From an uncultured Lachnospiraceae bacterium (GTDB lineage: Bacteria > Bacillota > Clostridia > Lachnospirales > Lachnospiraceae): a DNA stretch of 40,006 nt. This document shows positions 1 through 8,705 of the stretch, piece after piece. The DNA lies in the NCBI GenBank assembly GCA_949893755.1, contig CATLCV010000023.1, forward strand, positions 1 to 40,006, written 5' to 3'. Every line of letters begins with the position of its first letter. Positions within the stretch are counted from its first letter, which is position 1. The notes below the pieces were generated by a model, which saw only the letters and a program-made list of their open reading frames with translations, was not told where the DNA came from and did not search any database. A program made the position numbers and the translations under genes.

Positions 1-196
1 GGCTTTCTAAATTCTCATCCAGCTTCCTTCCGTATTCTTCCTTGGTTATCCCATCGATTCCTACGGCTTTCTTCCCATCCATTTCTTCATGGCATTCTTT
101 TAACAGTTCCTTGTTAATCATATGCCCTATGGATGTGAACACCATGTCCGGATTCTCCCGCGACCGTTGAGATATTCTCTCCAATTTCGTTCCCAT
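1..196 (-). CDS. ltrA: Group II intron-encoded reverse transcriptase/maturase (N-terminal 65 codons)
   Basis: Partial gene running off the left edge. ATG at 196 is preceded by AGGTGG at a normal distance. The 65 visible residues start MGTKLERISQ and contain KKAVGIDGIT followed by a Lys/Glu-rich helix. This is the RT0 region (K-A-x-G-I-D-G) of group II intron maturases, which promote splicing and retrohoming of their host intron through reverse transcription. The catalytic YADD motif, the X (maturase) domain and any endonuclease domain lie beyond the window, so completeness cannot be judged. It lies inside the intron whose 5' end is at 705. The symbol is used in the generic LtrA sense. Confidence 0.85.
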   Translation of the reverse strand, partial: MGTKLERISQRSRENPDMVFTSIGHMINKELLKECHEEMDGKKAVGIDGITKEEYGRKLDENLES

Positions 197-705
197 AATC
201 GTTCCACCTCTGGGTATGGTTTATGTTTCCTCTTCGATATTGCTTTGCATGGAAGGGCTGCGAGGTACAGCCCGCTCTCGGATTCCCTCCGGCGGCATTG
301 CCCGCCTTCTCTGGTACTATCCGTCCATCCGACTACCTGTACTCCGTTTGCCCTCCTCCGTGAGTTGTCAGGCATACCGCATGGTCACACCCCATACGGA
401 GAGATACAGGTTCTCCCCAGTTAACGCAATGTCATTGTGTGGCATGGCTGACTCCAAACCCCGCAGTGCTGTGTGACATCTCACCTTAACGATTGTCCCA
501 CATGTTGCCTTCCACTTTCCTAACAGTGTCGGCACACTGATTAAACCTTTCGTGGCTAACCTGCCTTATGACCCTACCACCTTACTTCCCATGCTTCGCC
601 TACGATATTACTACCGCATGCTCTGGGTTGCTACTGATGATGTGGTTAACATCTTATCAGACGGGATTTCCACCCGTTAAACATTTCGCCCTATCTGGGC
701 GCACT
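1..705 (-). mobile_element. Group II intron, 5' portion (truncated by window edge)
   Basis: Read on the minus strand, the element starts at 705 with GTGCGCCCAGATAGGGCG. This is the GUGYG-type 5' end of group II introns and is almost identical to the start of the lactococcal Ll.LtrB intron, recalled from memory. About 500 nt of non-coding, structured-looking RNA sequence (domain I region) follows, and then a reverse-transcriptase ORF begins at 196. The catalytic domains and 3' end lie outside the window. The intron is in sense orientation relative to the Rpn-family gene, 53 nt behind its stop codon, so read-through transcription of that gene would carry it. The stretch 197-705 contains no convincing gene; the short ORFs across it are chance. 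Confidence 0.85.
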
Positions 706-758
706 AGGAACTGTTGGAAAATAACTTGTACAGATTGCGCAGGAGATTTCTCTTACGC

Positions 759-1739
759 TCAGTATAAAATCTGCCGTACCTTCTCAACTGTAATATTGCA
801 TTCAGATGCAATATTCTGTTCATTCTCTCCCTGTGCCTGCAGCTTGAATACTTTTTTTGATAATTTGATACCGTTTTCTTCGCCGATTTTCTCCCCGATC
901 TTCCTTCCGCGCTTCTCTCCACGTTTCTCTCCGCGCTTTTCTCCCCGCTTCTCTCCGCGTTTCTCTCCTTGTTTCGCCGCACGCTCTGCCGCACGTTCCG
1001 CCGCGCGTTTTGCCGCATCGACAACAAACGTATTATAATCCTTCAGCGCCTTCTCCCTGGCTTCATATTCCAGCCGCTTGATATCATCCGCGCTCAGCTT
1101 CTGCAGCGTATCATAAGCCTCCTCCAAATAGATACTTTCCTTCGCCATCTGTTGAAAATCCTCCTTACTTTTCCCGTTAAAAAAATGCATCCAGTTGACA
1201 ATATCTTCCCCGGTCTTGATCTCCTTCGGCAGCTTCTTCAGTTCCAGAACCTGAATCTCCAGCTTGTTACTGTAGAGCTTTCCTGTTTTCCTGTCGCAGA
1301 AGCCGATCCTGCGGTAAAATCTCTTATCCTTCGGAAAATGTATAAAATCCAGGATACTGACGTGTATACATTTTTTGAGATTTCCATAGGATCCTCCGGA
1401 TTTCAGTTGCCCTGAAAACATTTTACAGAGATAAAACAACGTCCGCTCATCCCAGAAAGCGTACTTTTTCACCTGCATCTCCATGTTGATCTGGACACCT
1501 TCCAGCAAACAGACCCGCACGTCTAAGATCCCAAGCTTATCGTCTGCGTGGTCACGCTGCAGATGGTTGAGAAGCAGCTCCGTCTTTTCGATCGTTTCCG
1601 GGGGAACCCGCAGGATCGCAGCGCAGAAGCCTTTCCGTACAGTTGGGTTCTCCATCAGCCCTGCAAAGCATACGTCAACCTTCGGGGACATGATAAAGTC
1701 GCTGTCCGTTTTTTGAATTTTCTTCGTTTTCTGAGTCAT
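759..1739 (-). CDS. Rpn family recombination-promoting nuclease / putative transposase (PD-(D/E)XK)
   Basis: A 326-residue protein. The start at 1739 (MTQKTKKIQK) is chosen because AGGAG precedes it; the upstream in-frame ATG at 1820 has no ribosome binding site. Residues near the N terminus (MSPKVDVCFAGLMEN) and the central QINMEMQVK / FWDERTLFYLCKM region are typical of the PD-(D/E)XK nuclease family transposases (TIGR01784 / Rpn-like), where the D...ExQ motif is catalytic. Around residues 250-290 lies a low-complexity run of Ala-Glu-Arg and then Gly-Glu-Lys-Arg repeats. A short helix-turn-helix-like tail (IASECNITVEKVRQIL) ends the protein. The family is multicopy, and a second member is at 39221-40006. 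Biochemical activity is inferred from the family; transposition by these proteins is not established. Confidence 0.85.
   Translation of the reverse strand: MTQKTKKIQKTDSDFIMSPKVDVCFAGLMENPTVRKGFCAAILRVPPETIEKTELLLNHLQRDHADDKLGILDVRVCLLEGVQINMEMQVKKYAFWDERTLFYLCKMFSGQLKSGGSYGNLKKCIHVSILDFIHFPKDKRFYRRIGFCDRKTGKLYSNKLEIQVLELKKLPKEIKTGEDIVNWMHFFNGKSKEDFQQMAKESIYLEEAYDTLQKLSADDIKRLEYEAREKALKDYNTFVVDAAKRAAERAAERAAKQGEKRGEKRGEKRGEKRGEKRGRKIGEKIGEENGIKLSKKVFKLQAQGENEQNIASECNITVEKVRQILY
906..969 (-). repeat. 12-bp tandem repeat encoding Lys-Arg-Gly-Glu units
   Basis: Five imperfect 12-bp units encode GEKR repeats inside the Rpn-family gene. The second copy of the gene (39369-39408) carries only about three. 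The difference suggests slippage-driven length variation. Confidence 0.6.
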
Positions 1740-2154
1740 GCAATTCTCCTTTCTCCTGCAGTGCTTTCGGCCGGCTGCCCGAAGAGAAAAAAGAATTGTC
1801 TCACTTCCTGAACTCATCATAACATGAAATATCCGTTCAGAAAAGTAAAATTCTCCCGAAAACAGCCAAATTTACATTCTAAAATAAGACCAGCCCAAAA
1901 GCCTGCTTTGTAAAAAACTGTGATTGAGTAACCCGGTGATTTACCGGTAAGAATAAAAAAGATGAATACCTTTTCGAATTCTTCCTGTCAAGAATAACAC
2001 ATTGCTGCCGAATGCACAACCCCGAATGTATTTTCGAATCCTATCCATTCGCAAGGGCGTGCACCACATGCACGCCCCTCTGCAGATCTCTGTTTCCTTT
2101 TTAACAGAACCAGGCTCTTTCCACCTGTACGGTTGGAACTTTTCACGCCCGATA
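1740..2154. other. Intergenic region between Rpn gene and yjfF
   Basis: A 415-bp stretch with no supported gene. It holds the Rpn gene ribosome binding site (near 1745-1752), an AT-rich segment at about 1840-2000 and a GC-rich hairpin at 2055-2077. Close to yjfF (about 2122-2136) there is a 14-nt match to the end of the structured repeat at 29165-29183. ORFs read through here on the plus strand are antisense shadows of yjfF. Confidence 0.5.
2055..2077 (-). terminator. GC-rich hairpin downstream of the ytf-like operon
   Basis: A perfect 9-bp stem (GGGCGTGCA / TGCACGCCC) with a 5-nt loop, about 80 nt after the yjfF stop. No clear U-tract follows on the minus strand, so it may be a processing or stability hairpin rather than a classical intrinsic terminator. 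Confidence 0.4.
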
Positions 2155-3168
2155 TTATTTTTTCTTTTTCAGCATTGCCAGCACCGACTGCAGCACGATA
2201 AAGAAGCAGAGCAGCGCCGCAATGGTGATCCTGGTCCACCAGGAGGACAGTGTCCCCTGGAAGGTGATAAACGCCTCAATGGTCGCCTTGATCAGAACCC
2301 CGAACAGGGTGCCGATCACATTTCCCACACCGCCTGTCAGCAGGGTGCCGCCGATGACCGCGGAGGCAATGGCATCCATCTCAAAGCCCTTGGCCTGCTC
2401 CACGAAGCCGCCCAGGGTATTCAGGCAGAACAGGATGCTTCCGATGCCGCACAAAAAGCCGTCCAGCATATAGGCCTTCAATTTGACCCGCCGCACATCA
2501 AGCCCCATCATAAGGGCCGACTGCTCATTTCCGCCTACCGCGTAGATGCTGCGCCCGAACTTTGTATATTTCAGCATGATAAATGCCGCCGCCAGAAGGA
2601 GCAGGGCGATCACCACCGTAGGATACACATACGGATAGATCATCTCCCCTTTGCGGTTCAAATGTCCTCCGATGGGAAAATAAATCTTCATCTTCGCCCA
2701 TCCCATGAACATCTCATTGCTGATGCTGATCATGTCCTTGGAAATGATCGCCGTCATCCCCCTTGCGAAAAACATGCCCGCCAGGGTTACGATAAAGGGC
2801 TGGATATCCATATAAGCCACCAGAAATCCCTGCACCAGTCCGAATACGACTCCGGTCGCGAGTACGATCAGGACAGCAGGAACCGCGCCGATCCCCGCCT
2901 GTTCCATCATCCAGGCAAGCATCATGCAGCCCATGGCCACGAAGGATCCTACACTGATATCGATCCCTCCCGTGATCATGACCACCGTCATGCCGATACT
3001 GATCACAATCAGGCCGGCATTGGAAATAAACAGGTTCAGGAAGTTCTGTATCTTCGCGAAGCCCTGGTCCTTAAAAAGAACGCAGCCCACCGCGTACATC
3101 ACGAAAAACAGCAGGATCGTGATCAAAAGAAGAAAACTGGTCTGATTCAGAGTACGTTTCTTTTTCAT
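2155..3168 (-). CDS. yjfF: Sugar ABC transporter permease, YjfF-like (galactofuranose type)
   Basis: A 337-residue integral membrane permease of the RbsC/BPD_transp_2 family. It has a hydrophobic N-terminal segment, the signature GMTVVMITGGIDISVGS, and a C-terminal FQGTLSSWWTRI that closely matches E. coli YjfF (FDGTLSSWWTKI) as I recall it. The preceding AIASAVIGGTLLTGGVGNV also matches. It would form the membrane channel with the second permease at 3169-4224 and be powered by the ATPase at 4226-5743. It is the last gene of the operon and its start codon follows directly after the neighbouring permease stop. The substrate is inferred to be a furanose-form hexose, such as galactofuranose, from the homology of all four subunits. 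Confidence 0.88.
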   Translation of the reverse strand: MKKKRTLNQTSFLLLITILLFFVMYAVGCVLFKDQGFAKIQNFLNLFISNAGLIVISIGMTVVMITGGIDISVGSFVAMGCMMLAWMMEQAGIGAVPAVLIVLATGVVFGLVQGFLVAYMDIQPFIVTLAGMFFARGMTAIISKDMISISNEMFMGWAKMKIYFPIGGHLNRKGEMIYPYVYPTVVIALLLLAAAFIMLKYTKFGRSIYAVGGNEQSALMMGLDVRRVKLKAYMLDGFLCGIGSILFCLNTLGGFVEQAKGFEMDAIASAVIGGTLLTGGVGNVIGTLFGVLIKATIEAFITFQGTLSSWWTRITIAALLCFFIVLQSVLAMLKKKK

Positions 3169-4224
3169 TTATGCCGCCTCCTTTCCTTCTGCCGCGCCCG
3201 CCTTCTTCTGGGCAAGTGCTTTTCTCATCCTTGCAAATCCCGGAGACTGGAGCGTTACGATGATCACAACCACGATGGCCTTGTACACCGGGATCTGGTC
3301 AGAGGATACGTGCATGGCATACAGGGTCGTAGTCAGCGCCTGGATCGTATACGCGCCGATCACAGAGCCTGCAATGGAAAATCTCCCGCCGCCCAGTGAA
3401 TTTCCGCCGATCGCCACTGCCAGGATTGCGTCCAATTCCATATTCAGGCCGATATTGTTCGCGTCCGCGGAGTAAATGCGGCTGGAAGCGATCAGTCCGG
3501 ACAGCCCGGAACAGAAGCCGCAGTACGCATAGGTCAGGAAAATGATCAGGACCGCCTTGATCCCGGTCAGGCTGGACGCCTTTTTGTTAATGCCGACAGA
3601 CTGGATATACATGCCCAGGGCCGTCTTATTCAGCAGAAGCGCCGTCGCCGCCACCACGAGAATGGATACGATAAAGGGCGCCGGAACCGGAAAGCCCGGG
3701 AAAGAGGATCCCAGTGTCTTATAGCTGTCCACACGCACATACGTGATCTGCCCGTCCGTGATCAGCTGGGCGATCCCCCTGCCCGCCGTGAACATGATCA
3801 GTGTAGCAACCATCGGCTGGATATTCAGTTTTGCCACAAGCACTCCGTTAAAGCATCCGATCAGCGTCCCCACCAGGACTGCCGCAAGAAAGCCCAGAAT
3901 CAGCGGGCTGGCATATTCCGTAGCCGCCCGTTCCCCTCCGGTGAGCACATTGCAGCATACCGCCGCGCTGACCGCCATGATCGCGCCCACCGAGATATCG
4001 GTCCCGGCGGAAGCAGATACGACCAGCGTCATGCCCACTGCCAGGATCACCAGCTCAGACGCCCGGTTGATGATATCGATCAGAAATCCATACAGCACAC
4101 CGTCCCGGATCTCGATCGAAAAGAAGTCCGGCCTGGTGATGAGATTGATCAAAAGCACCAGGACCAGGCAGAAGATCGGAAGAAATAATCGTTTTAATAT
4201 TATATTTTTCAACGTCTTGTTCAT
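3169..4224 (-). CDS. ytfT: Sugar ABC transporter permease, YtfT-like (galactofuranose type)
   Basis: A 351-residue RbsC-family permease with about eight to ten membrane segments. Diagnostic stretches shared with E. coli YtfT, from memory, are ILNRAxx/GMTLVV near the N terminus, NIQPMVATLIMFTAGRGIAQ in the middle, TALGMYIQSVGIN, and ADANNIGLNMELDAILAVAIGG near residue 260. One oddity is SASAGTDISVGA where the family usually has TGGIDLSVGA. The C terminus is Ala/Lys-rich and ends at the start of yjfF with no gap. The upstream ATPase gene ends 1 bp before this start, so the genes are tightly coupled. It pairs with the YjfF-like protein as a heterodimeric channel. Confidence 0.9.
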   Translation of the reverse strand: MNKTLKNIILKRLFLPIFCLVLVLLINLITRPDFFSIEIRDGVLYGFLIDIINRASELVILAVGMTLVVSASAGTDISVGAIMAVSAAVCCNVLTGGERAATEYASPLILGFLAAVLVGTLIGCFNGVLVAKLNIQPMVATLIMFTAGRGIAQLITDGQITYVRVDSYKTLGSSFPGFPVPAPFIVSILVVAATALLLNKTALGMYIQSVGINKKASSLTGIKAVLIIFLTYAYCGFCSGLSGLIASSRIYSADANNIGLNMELDAILAVAIGGNSLGGGRFSIAGSVIGAYTIQALTTTLYAMHVSSDQIPVYKAIVVVIIVTLQSPGFARMRKALAQKKAGAAEGKEAA

Positions 4225-4225
4225 A

Positions 4226-5743
4226 TCACTGTCCTCCTGCTATGGTTGACATAATGGTTGACTGGTTCATCTCTTCCCCGCTCAGCTCGCCCACCTTGCT
4301 TCCGTCCCGCATGACCACCATGCGTTCGCAGGTACGCAGCATCTCCTCGATCTCCGAAGAAATGAACACCACCGCCATGCCTTCTTCCGCCAGCCGGATC
4401 ACCAGCTTCTGGATCTCCGTCTTCGTCCCCACATCGATTCCGCGGGTAGGCTCATCCAGGATCAGAAAATCCGGATTCGTCAAAAGCCACCTGCCGATGA
4501 TCACCTTCTGCTGGTTGCCTCCGGACAGGGATTTGACCGGAGTCTCCCTGCTGGCCGTCTTGATCTGCAGCATGTCAATATATTTGTCCGTAAATTCCTC
4601 CTGCTGTTTTCGGGACAGCAGATGAAACAGCCCCCGCTTTGCCTGGAGCGCAATGATGATATTCTCCCGCACGGACAAATCCGCGATGATCCCCTCGTTC
4701 TTCCTGTCCTCCGGAAGGTAGGCCATGCCCTCGTACATGGAGTGGATCGGGTGCTTTGCCGAGAGCTTCTTTCCTTTTACAAACAGCTCTCCCTCATCCG
4801 TCTTCTCCGCTCCGTAGAGCACGCGGACCGTCTCGGAACGCCCGGAGCCAAGGAGCCCTGTAAAGCCCACCACCTCTCCTTTATGTATCACCAGGTCGAA
4901 GGGTTTGATATATCCCTTCTTTCCCAGTCCCACTGCCTTAATGATGATATCCTCATCCCGCCGGGTACTTGTCCCCGCCTCGGTCTGCTTGATGGCTGCC
5001 AGATCGTCAAAATCCTTTCCCATCATCTTCGCCACAAGCTGCACCCTGGGGAGCTCCGCCGTCGTAAACTGGCCGATCAGCTGTCCGTTTCTCAAGACTG
5101 TGATCTTATCGCAGACCTCATAGACCTGCTCCAGGAAATGTGTCACAAAGATGATGCCGACCCCCTCGGACTTGAGCCGCCGCATCAGCCGGAAGAGCTT
5201 CTCCACCTCGCTGTCGTCCAGGGAGGACGTGGGCTCATCCAGGATCAGGACCTTTGCCGACATATCCACCGCCCTGGCGATGGCGATCATCTGCTGGACC
5301 GCGATGGAATAATTGTCAATGGTCTTCGTTACATCCGCAAAGATCTCCAGATCCGCGAGCAGTTCACCGGCCTTTTGGTTCATGGTCTTCCAGTCGATCA
5401 GCCCGGCCTTTCTCGGCTCCCTGCCGATGAACAGATTCTCCGCCACCGTCAGGTTCGGACAGAGGTTGATCTCCTGGTACACGGTGCTGATCCCATGCTT
5501 CTGCGCTTCCTGCGGGCTTCGGTTGATGATGGGATGATCCGTGTCCTCCATCATGATCTCCCCTGTCTCAAATTCCTCTACCCCGGTCAGCACCTTGATC
5601 AGCGTAGACTTCCCCGCTCCGTTTTCCCCCATCAGCGCGTGGATCTCCCCCTTTTTCAGGGTAAAATCTACATCCTGCAGAGCTTTTACACCTGGGAATG
5701 TCTTGTAAATATGTCTCATTTCGAGAACGGAATCCTTTTCCAT
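4226..5743 (-). CDS. ytfR: Sugar ABC transporter ATP-binding protein, YtfR-like (two NBDs)
   Basis: A 505-residue tandem-NBD ATPase of the RbsA/YtfR type, the usual length for the family. The first domain has a Walker A motif at residues 39-47 (GENGAGKST) and Walker B VLILDEPTSSLD. The second has the degenerate P-loop GLLGSGRSE, the signature LSGGNQQK and Walker B FLILDEPTRGID. It energises import through the two permeases encoded downstream. ATG at 5743 is preceded by AAAGGAGG about ten bases upstream. The gap to the binding-protein gene is 168 bp, long enough for processing or attenuation between the abundant binding protein and the ATPase, although I see no clear terminator there. Confidence 0.92.
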   Translation of the reverse strand: MEKDSVLEMRHIYKTFPGVKALQDVDFTLKKGEIHALMGENGAGKSTLIKVLTGVEEFETGEIMMEDTDHPIINRSPQEAQKHGISTVYQEINLCPNLTVAENLFIGREPRKAGLIDWKTMNQKAGELLADLEIFADVTKTIDNYSIAVQQMIAIARAVDMSAKVLILDEPTSSLDDSEVEKLFRLMRRLKSEGVGIIFVTHFLEQVYEVCDKITVLRNGQLIGQFTTAELPRVQLVAKMMGKDFDDLAAIKQTEAGTSTRRDEDIIIKAVGLGKKGYIKPFDLVIHKGEVVGFTGLLGSGRSETVRVLYGAEKTDEGELFVKGKKLSAKHPIHSMYEGMAYLPEDRKNEGIIADLSVRENIIIALQAKRGLFHLLSRKQQEEFTDKYIDMLQIKTASRETPVKSLSGGNQQKVIIGRWLLTNPDFLILDEPTRGIDVGTKTEIQKLVIRLAEEGMAVVFISSEIEEMLRTCERMVVMRDGSKVGELSGEEMNQSTIMSTIAGGQ

Positions 5744-5911
5744 AAAAGCTGTGCCTCCTTTTTACATACGGTCGTACCCCTGCGGGCAGACTGCGGCTCA
5801 TATCCCGCGCTGCCTTTCGGGTACAAAAAAGGAGACGCAGAGAGAAGGTCTAAGCCTCCGGCTCCGCGCCCCCTGACACTTTATATTACAGCTGTGTTTT
5901 CTTGATGCCGA

Positions 5912-6982
5912 TTAATATGCTCTCTCCTCCAGAATGGATTCCAGATCCATGCTTGTATCGAAGTAGGACTCGTCCACATACTGGATCTTATCCACAGTCT
6001 CGCCTGCTTCCAGCTTCTGGATGATCTCAGCTACACGCGGTCCGTGAAGCGGGTTGCACTCAAAGGTCGCGTTCAGGTCGCCTGCGATCATGGATTCAAA
6101 CGCAGCTTTTACGGAATCAAAGCTTACTACGATGATGTCGCCGTCCGGTCCGCAGCTCTTTCCTGCCGCTTTGATCGCGTCGATCGCGCCAAAGGCTTCG
6201 TTATCATTTTCACAGATCACAACGTCAATGTCGTCATAGCTCTTTAAGAAGGACTCCATAACCTCCTGGCCCTTTGCCTGGGTAAATTCTCCGGACTGCA
6301 TTTCCAGCATCTTCCAGTTGGAATGCTCTTCCAGCTTGTTTGCCATACCTTCTGTACGTCCCACCTGAGCGGACGCGCCGATGGTACCCTGGATGGTCAC
6401 CATGTTGATCTCCTCGTCGCCCCGGCCCTGTTCTTCCAGATATTCCGCAAGCCAGTCGCCGCAGGTCTCGCCCTCTTGTACGAAGTTTCCGCCGACCCAT
6501 GCTTCAAAGAGGCTGTCGTCCGATACGTCCATCATACGGTCGGAGAGAATCACCGGGATGCCCGCTTCCTTCGCTTCCTCAAGAACGGTCTCCCATCCGG
6601 TCTCCACTACGGGAGCCACTACGATATAATCCACTTCCTGCTGGATAAAGGAGCGGATCGCCTTGATCTGGTTCTCCTGCTTCTGCTGGGCATCGTCGAA
6701 AATCAGCTTGTATCCGTTTTCCTCGGTAAATGTAGATTTAAAGGATTCTGTGTTGGCAGTCCGCCAGTCAGACTCAGCGCCTACCTGCGCGTAGCCCACC
6801 GTGATCAGCTCCCCGGAATCCGCATCCCCTGCCGGTTCCGCGTCGTCCGTATCCTCCGCCTCGTCAGCCGCCGGCGCCGAATCTCCGCCGGATGATCCGG
6901 AATCCCCGCTGCCGGACCCGCATGCCGCCATAGACAGTGTCATTACCGCGATTAAAAATGCAGATAAAACCTTTCTCTTCAT
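5912..6982 (-). CDS. ytfQ: Galactofuranose-type sugar-binding lipoprotein, YtfQ-like
   Basis: A 356-residue extracellular binding protein of the Peripla_BP_4 (RbsB-like) family. It has a lipoprotein signal peptide with lipobox LSMAAC (Cys21), an Asp/Glu/Ser-rich linker of about 40 residues, then the ligand-binding domain. The stretches VGYAQVGAESDWRTANT, QQKQENQIKAIRSF, APVVETGWE and KGQEVMESFLK match E. coli YtfQ closely from memory. It captures the sugar at the cell surface and hands it to YtfT/YjfF. The start is supported by AAGGAGGAAG, and a promoter-like pair lies at 7020-7048. Placement directly downstream of a YesM/YesN-type kinase and regulator suggests that pair controls it. Confidence 0.9.
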   Translation of the reverse strand: MKRKVLSAFLIAVMTLSMAACGSGSGDSGSSGGDSAPAADEAEDTDDAEPAGDADSGELITVGYAQVGAESDWRTANTESFKSTFTEENGYKLIFDDAQQKQENQIKAIRSFIQQEVDYIVVAPVVETGWETVLEEAKEAGIPVILSDRMMDVSDDSLFEAWVGGNFVQEGETCGDWLAEYLEEQGRGDEEINMVTIQGTIGASAQVGRTEGMANKLEEHSNWKMLEMQSGEFTQAKGQEVMESFLKSYDDIDVVICENDNEAFGAIDAIKAAGKSCGPDGDIIVVSFDSVKAAFESMIAGDLNATFECNPLHGPRVAEIIQKLEAGETVDKIQYVDESYFDTSMDLESILEERAY

Positions 6983-7019
6983 ACTACTCTTCCTCCTTGG
7001 CTTTATTTTTTATACCCCT

Positions 7020-7048
7020 ATTATAAGAGCAGCCCCCCGTATTTTCCA
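7020..7048 (-). promoter_or_regulatory. Candidate promoter of the ytfQRT-yjfF operon
   Basis: TGGAAA (7048-7043), a 17-bp spacer and a perfect TATAAT (7025-7020), followed by the ytfQ start 38 bp downstream. The weak -35 box fits a promoter that needs an activator, plausibly the AraC-type regulator at 8702-9829. Confidence 0.5.
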
Positions 7049-7082
7049 TGAGATATTTTATGAAAAAAGTCGAATATTTTTT

Positions 7083-7123
7083 TATAAAAATACCGGCTTC
7101 GGGCTGATTTTCCCTCCGCCGGT
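7083..7123 (-). terminator. Possible intrinsic terminator after the histidine kinase gene
   Basis: Stem ACCGGC / GCCGGT (arms at 7123-7118 and 7097-7092) with a 20-nt loop, followed on the minus strand by ATTTTTAT. It sits 65 nt behind the kinase stop codon and would partly separate the regulatory genes from the transporter operon. Confidence 0.4.
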
Positions 7124-7187
7124 GTAAAAAAATACACTTTTTTTGTATTGTTTTATAAAAAATTCTAACCGCGCAGTTCGAAATTTT

Positions 7188-8705
7188 TCAATCCCCGGAC
7201 ACAGAGCGTCCCAGGCAAATCCGGACGCAGGTCCCCTCCTCCTTCCGGGAGGTGATCGTGATCTCAGACTGCTCCCCATAATACATGCGGATCCTCTGCG
7301 CTACATTGTTCAGGCCGAAGCCTCCGTTCCGGGAATCCAGCCGGCTTTCTTCTCCCCGGAGCTTTTTCTTAAGCTCCTCCAGGTCCTCAGCGTCCATGCC
7401 GATCCCGTTGTCCTCCACTTCAAATACGATGCGCTCCCCCTCTCCATAGCCCCGGATGGTGATCCTCCCGCCGCCTCTCTTATTTTTGATCCCGTGATAC
7501 AGGGCATTTTCCACAATGGGCTGGAGGGTCATCTTGAGGATGACCTGTTCCTCGATCTCCGGGTCAATGCGGATCACATAATCCAGGATATTTTCATAAC
7601 GGATCTTTTGGATCTTCAGATAACTCCGGATGTGGCTCTCCTCCTCCTTCACGGTAATATAATCATTCCCGCCGGATAGAACGGTCCGGAAAAAAACACT
7701 CAGGTCCGCGGTCATCTCCACCACCTGCTGCTTGTTCCCGCCCTCGGCCAGCCACACGATCGAATCCAGCGTATTATAGAGGAAATGCGGGTTGATCTGT
7801 TCCTGGAGAAGCCTCAGCTCCGCCTCCCGCAGATTTTTCTGCTCGCGCTTTGTCCTCTCCATGAGCTCCGAGATCTTGTCGCTCATCGTATTGAACGTCC
7901 TGGCAAGCACATTGATCTCTTCCAGGGCGTACATCCCGGCCCGCACCTCCAGATCCCCCATACCAAACCGCTCCGCCGTCTGCCGCAGGGAATTGATGGG
8001 GGTGGTGACGGTTTTCGTGATCATGGTTGACAGGCCGAAGCCTGCTGCCAGGACTGCCACAAGCAGGACAATGAAGATCCTGACGCTTTGCTGCATCTGC
8101 TCTTCCAGCTGTTTTTGAAGCTTCTCCATATTGATCAGTTCATAATACGTATACTGTGTGATATAATCCTGGATCATGGAGCAGAGGCCCTTGATATCAT
8201 TTTCCCATATCGTCTCGCTCTCCGTATACGTCCCCGGCACGGAGGAATTGTCGATCATGCGGTCTACCGCCGTTTCCAATGCGTCGAGACAGGACAGGAT
8301 CCCCTTGATCTTGATATCGCTGTCCGAACCCGGGACCCGGTCGATCGCGGTCCCGAAGGAATACCGGGCGGATTCGATCATATGGATGGGATTTTTCACC
8401 ACGGTCGCATATTTCGTCGATCCCTCCAGAATATCCCCGTCCTCAAATTTGGAGGCATCGATCAGGCCGATCATAACCCGGTACATGGAATATTCCATAT
8501 CTTCCTTAAACTTGATATTAAATTCATTTGCCACTTTCAGATTGTCTATGATCTCATTATAAGACTCCGAATACTCCCGGATCATATTCAGTATCCCCAG
8601 CATCATGGCTGTCAGGGGAATTGCCGTAACAAACAAAAGAAGCGCCAGGCGCATATTCAATGTGAATCGCCGGGCCCTCCTTCCTTCGATCTGTTCTTTC
8701 TTCAA
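7188..8705 (-). CDS. Sensor histidine kinase, YesM type (HAMP + His_kinase + HATPase)
   Basis: A 505-residue membrane kinase. TM1 is at about residues 18-42, an extracytoplasmic domain of about 165 residues follows, and TM2 is at about 208-230. Next come a HAMP linker (about 230-283), a helical region and the PF06580 phospho-acceptor motif EQINPHFLYNTLD with His307. The C-terminal ATPase has an N box (VENALYHG) and G boxes (DNGIGM, GGFGLNN). The start codon appears to be TTG at 8705, overlapping the regulator stop as TTGA, with GGACGGAG just upstream; an ATG at codon 18 is possible but would place TM1 at the very N terminus. It is translationally coupled to the AraC-type regulator and probably senses the YtfQ-bound sugar or a related signal. 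Confidence 0.9.
   Translation of the reverse strand: MKKEQIEGRRARRFTLNMRLALLLFVTAIPLTAMMLGILNMIREYSESYNEIIDNLKVANEFNIKFKEDMEYSMYRVMIGLIDASKFEDGDILEGSTKYATVVKNPIHMIESARYSFGTAIDRVPGSDSDIKIKGILSCLDALETAVDRMIDNSSVPGTYTESETIWENDIKGLCSMIQDYITQYTYYELINMEKLQKQLEEQMQQSVRIFIVLLVAVLAAGFGLSTMITKTVTTPINSLRQTAERFGMGDLEVRAGMYALEEINVLARTFNTMSDKISELMERTKREQKNLREAELRLLQEQINPHFLYNTLDSIVWLAEGGNKQQVVEMTADLSVFFRTVLSGGNDYITVKEEESHIRSYLKIQKIRYENILDYVIRIDPEIEEQVILKMTLQPIVENALYHGIKNKRGGGRITIRGYGEGERIVFEVEDNGIGMDAEDLEELKKKLRGEESRLDSRNGGFGLNNVAQRIRMYYGEQSEITITSRKEEGTCVRICLGRSVSGD

Noticed and set aside
759-1820. Longer N terminus for the first Rpn gene (start at 1820)
   Set aside because: The extra 27 residues lack family similarity and a ribosome binding site, while the ATG at 1739 has AGGAG at proper spacing.
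2122-2136. Third copy of the structured repeat near yjfF
   Set aside because: Only about 14 nt match the right end of the element and no paired arms are present; too short to count as a copy.
2002-3399. Long plus-strand ORF of 465 codons
   Set aside because: It lies antisense across yjfF and the end of ytfT, is rich in His/Gln/Arg as expected of a reverse-strand shadow, and has no ribosome binding site or domain.
4622-5905. Plus-strand ORF of 427 codons
   Set aside because: Antisense shadow of the well-supported YtfR-like ATPase gene.
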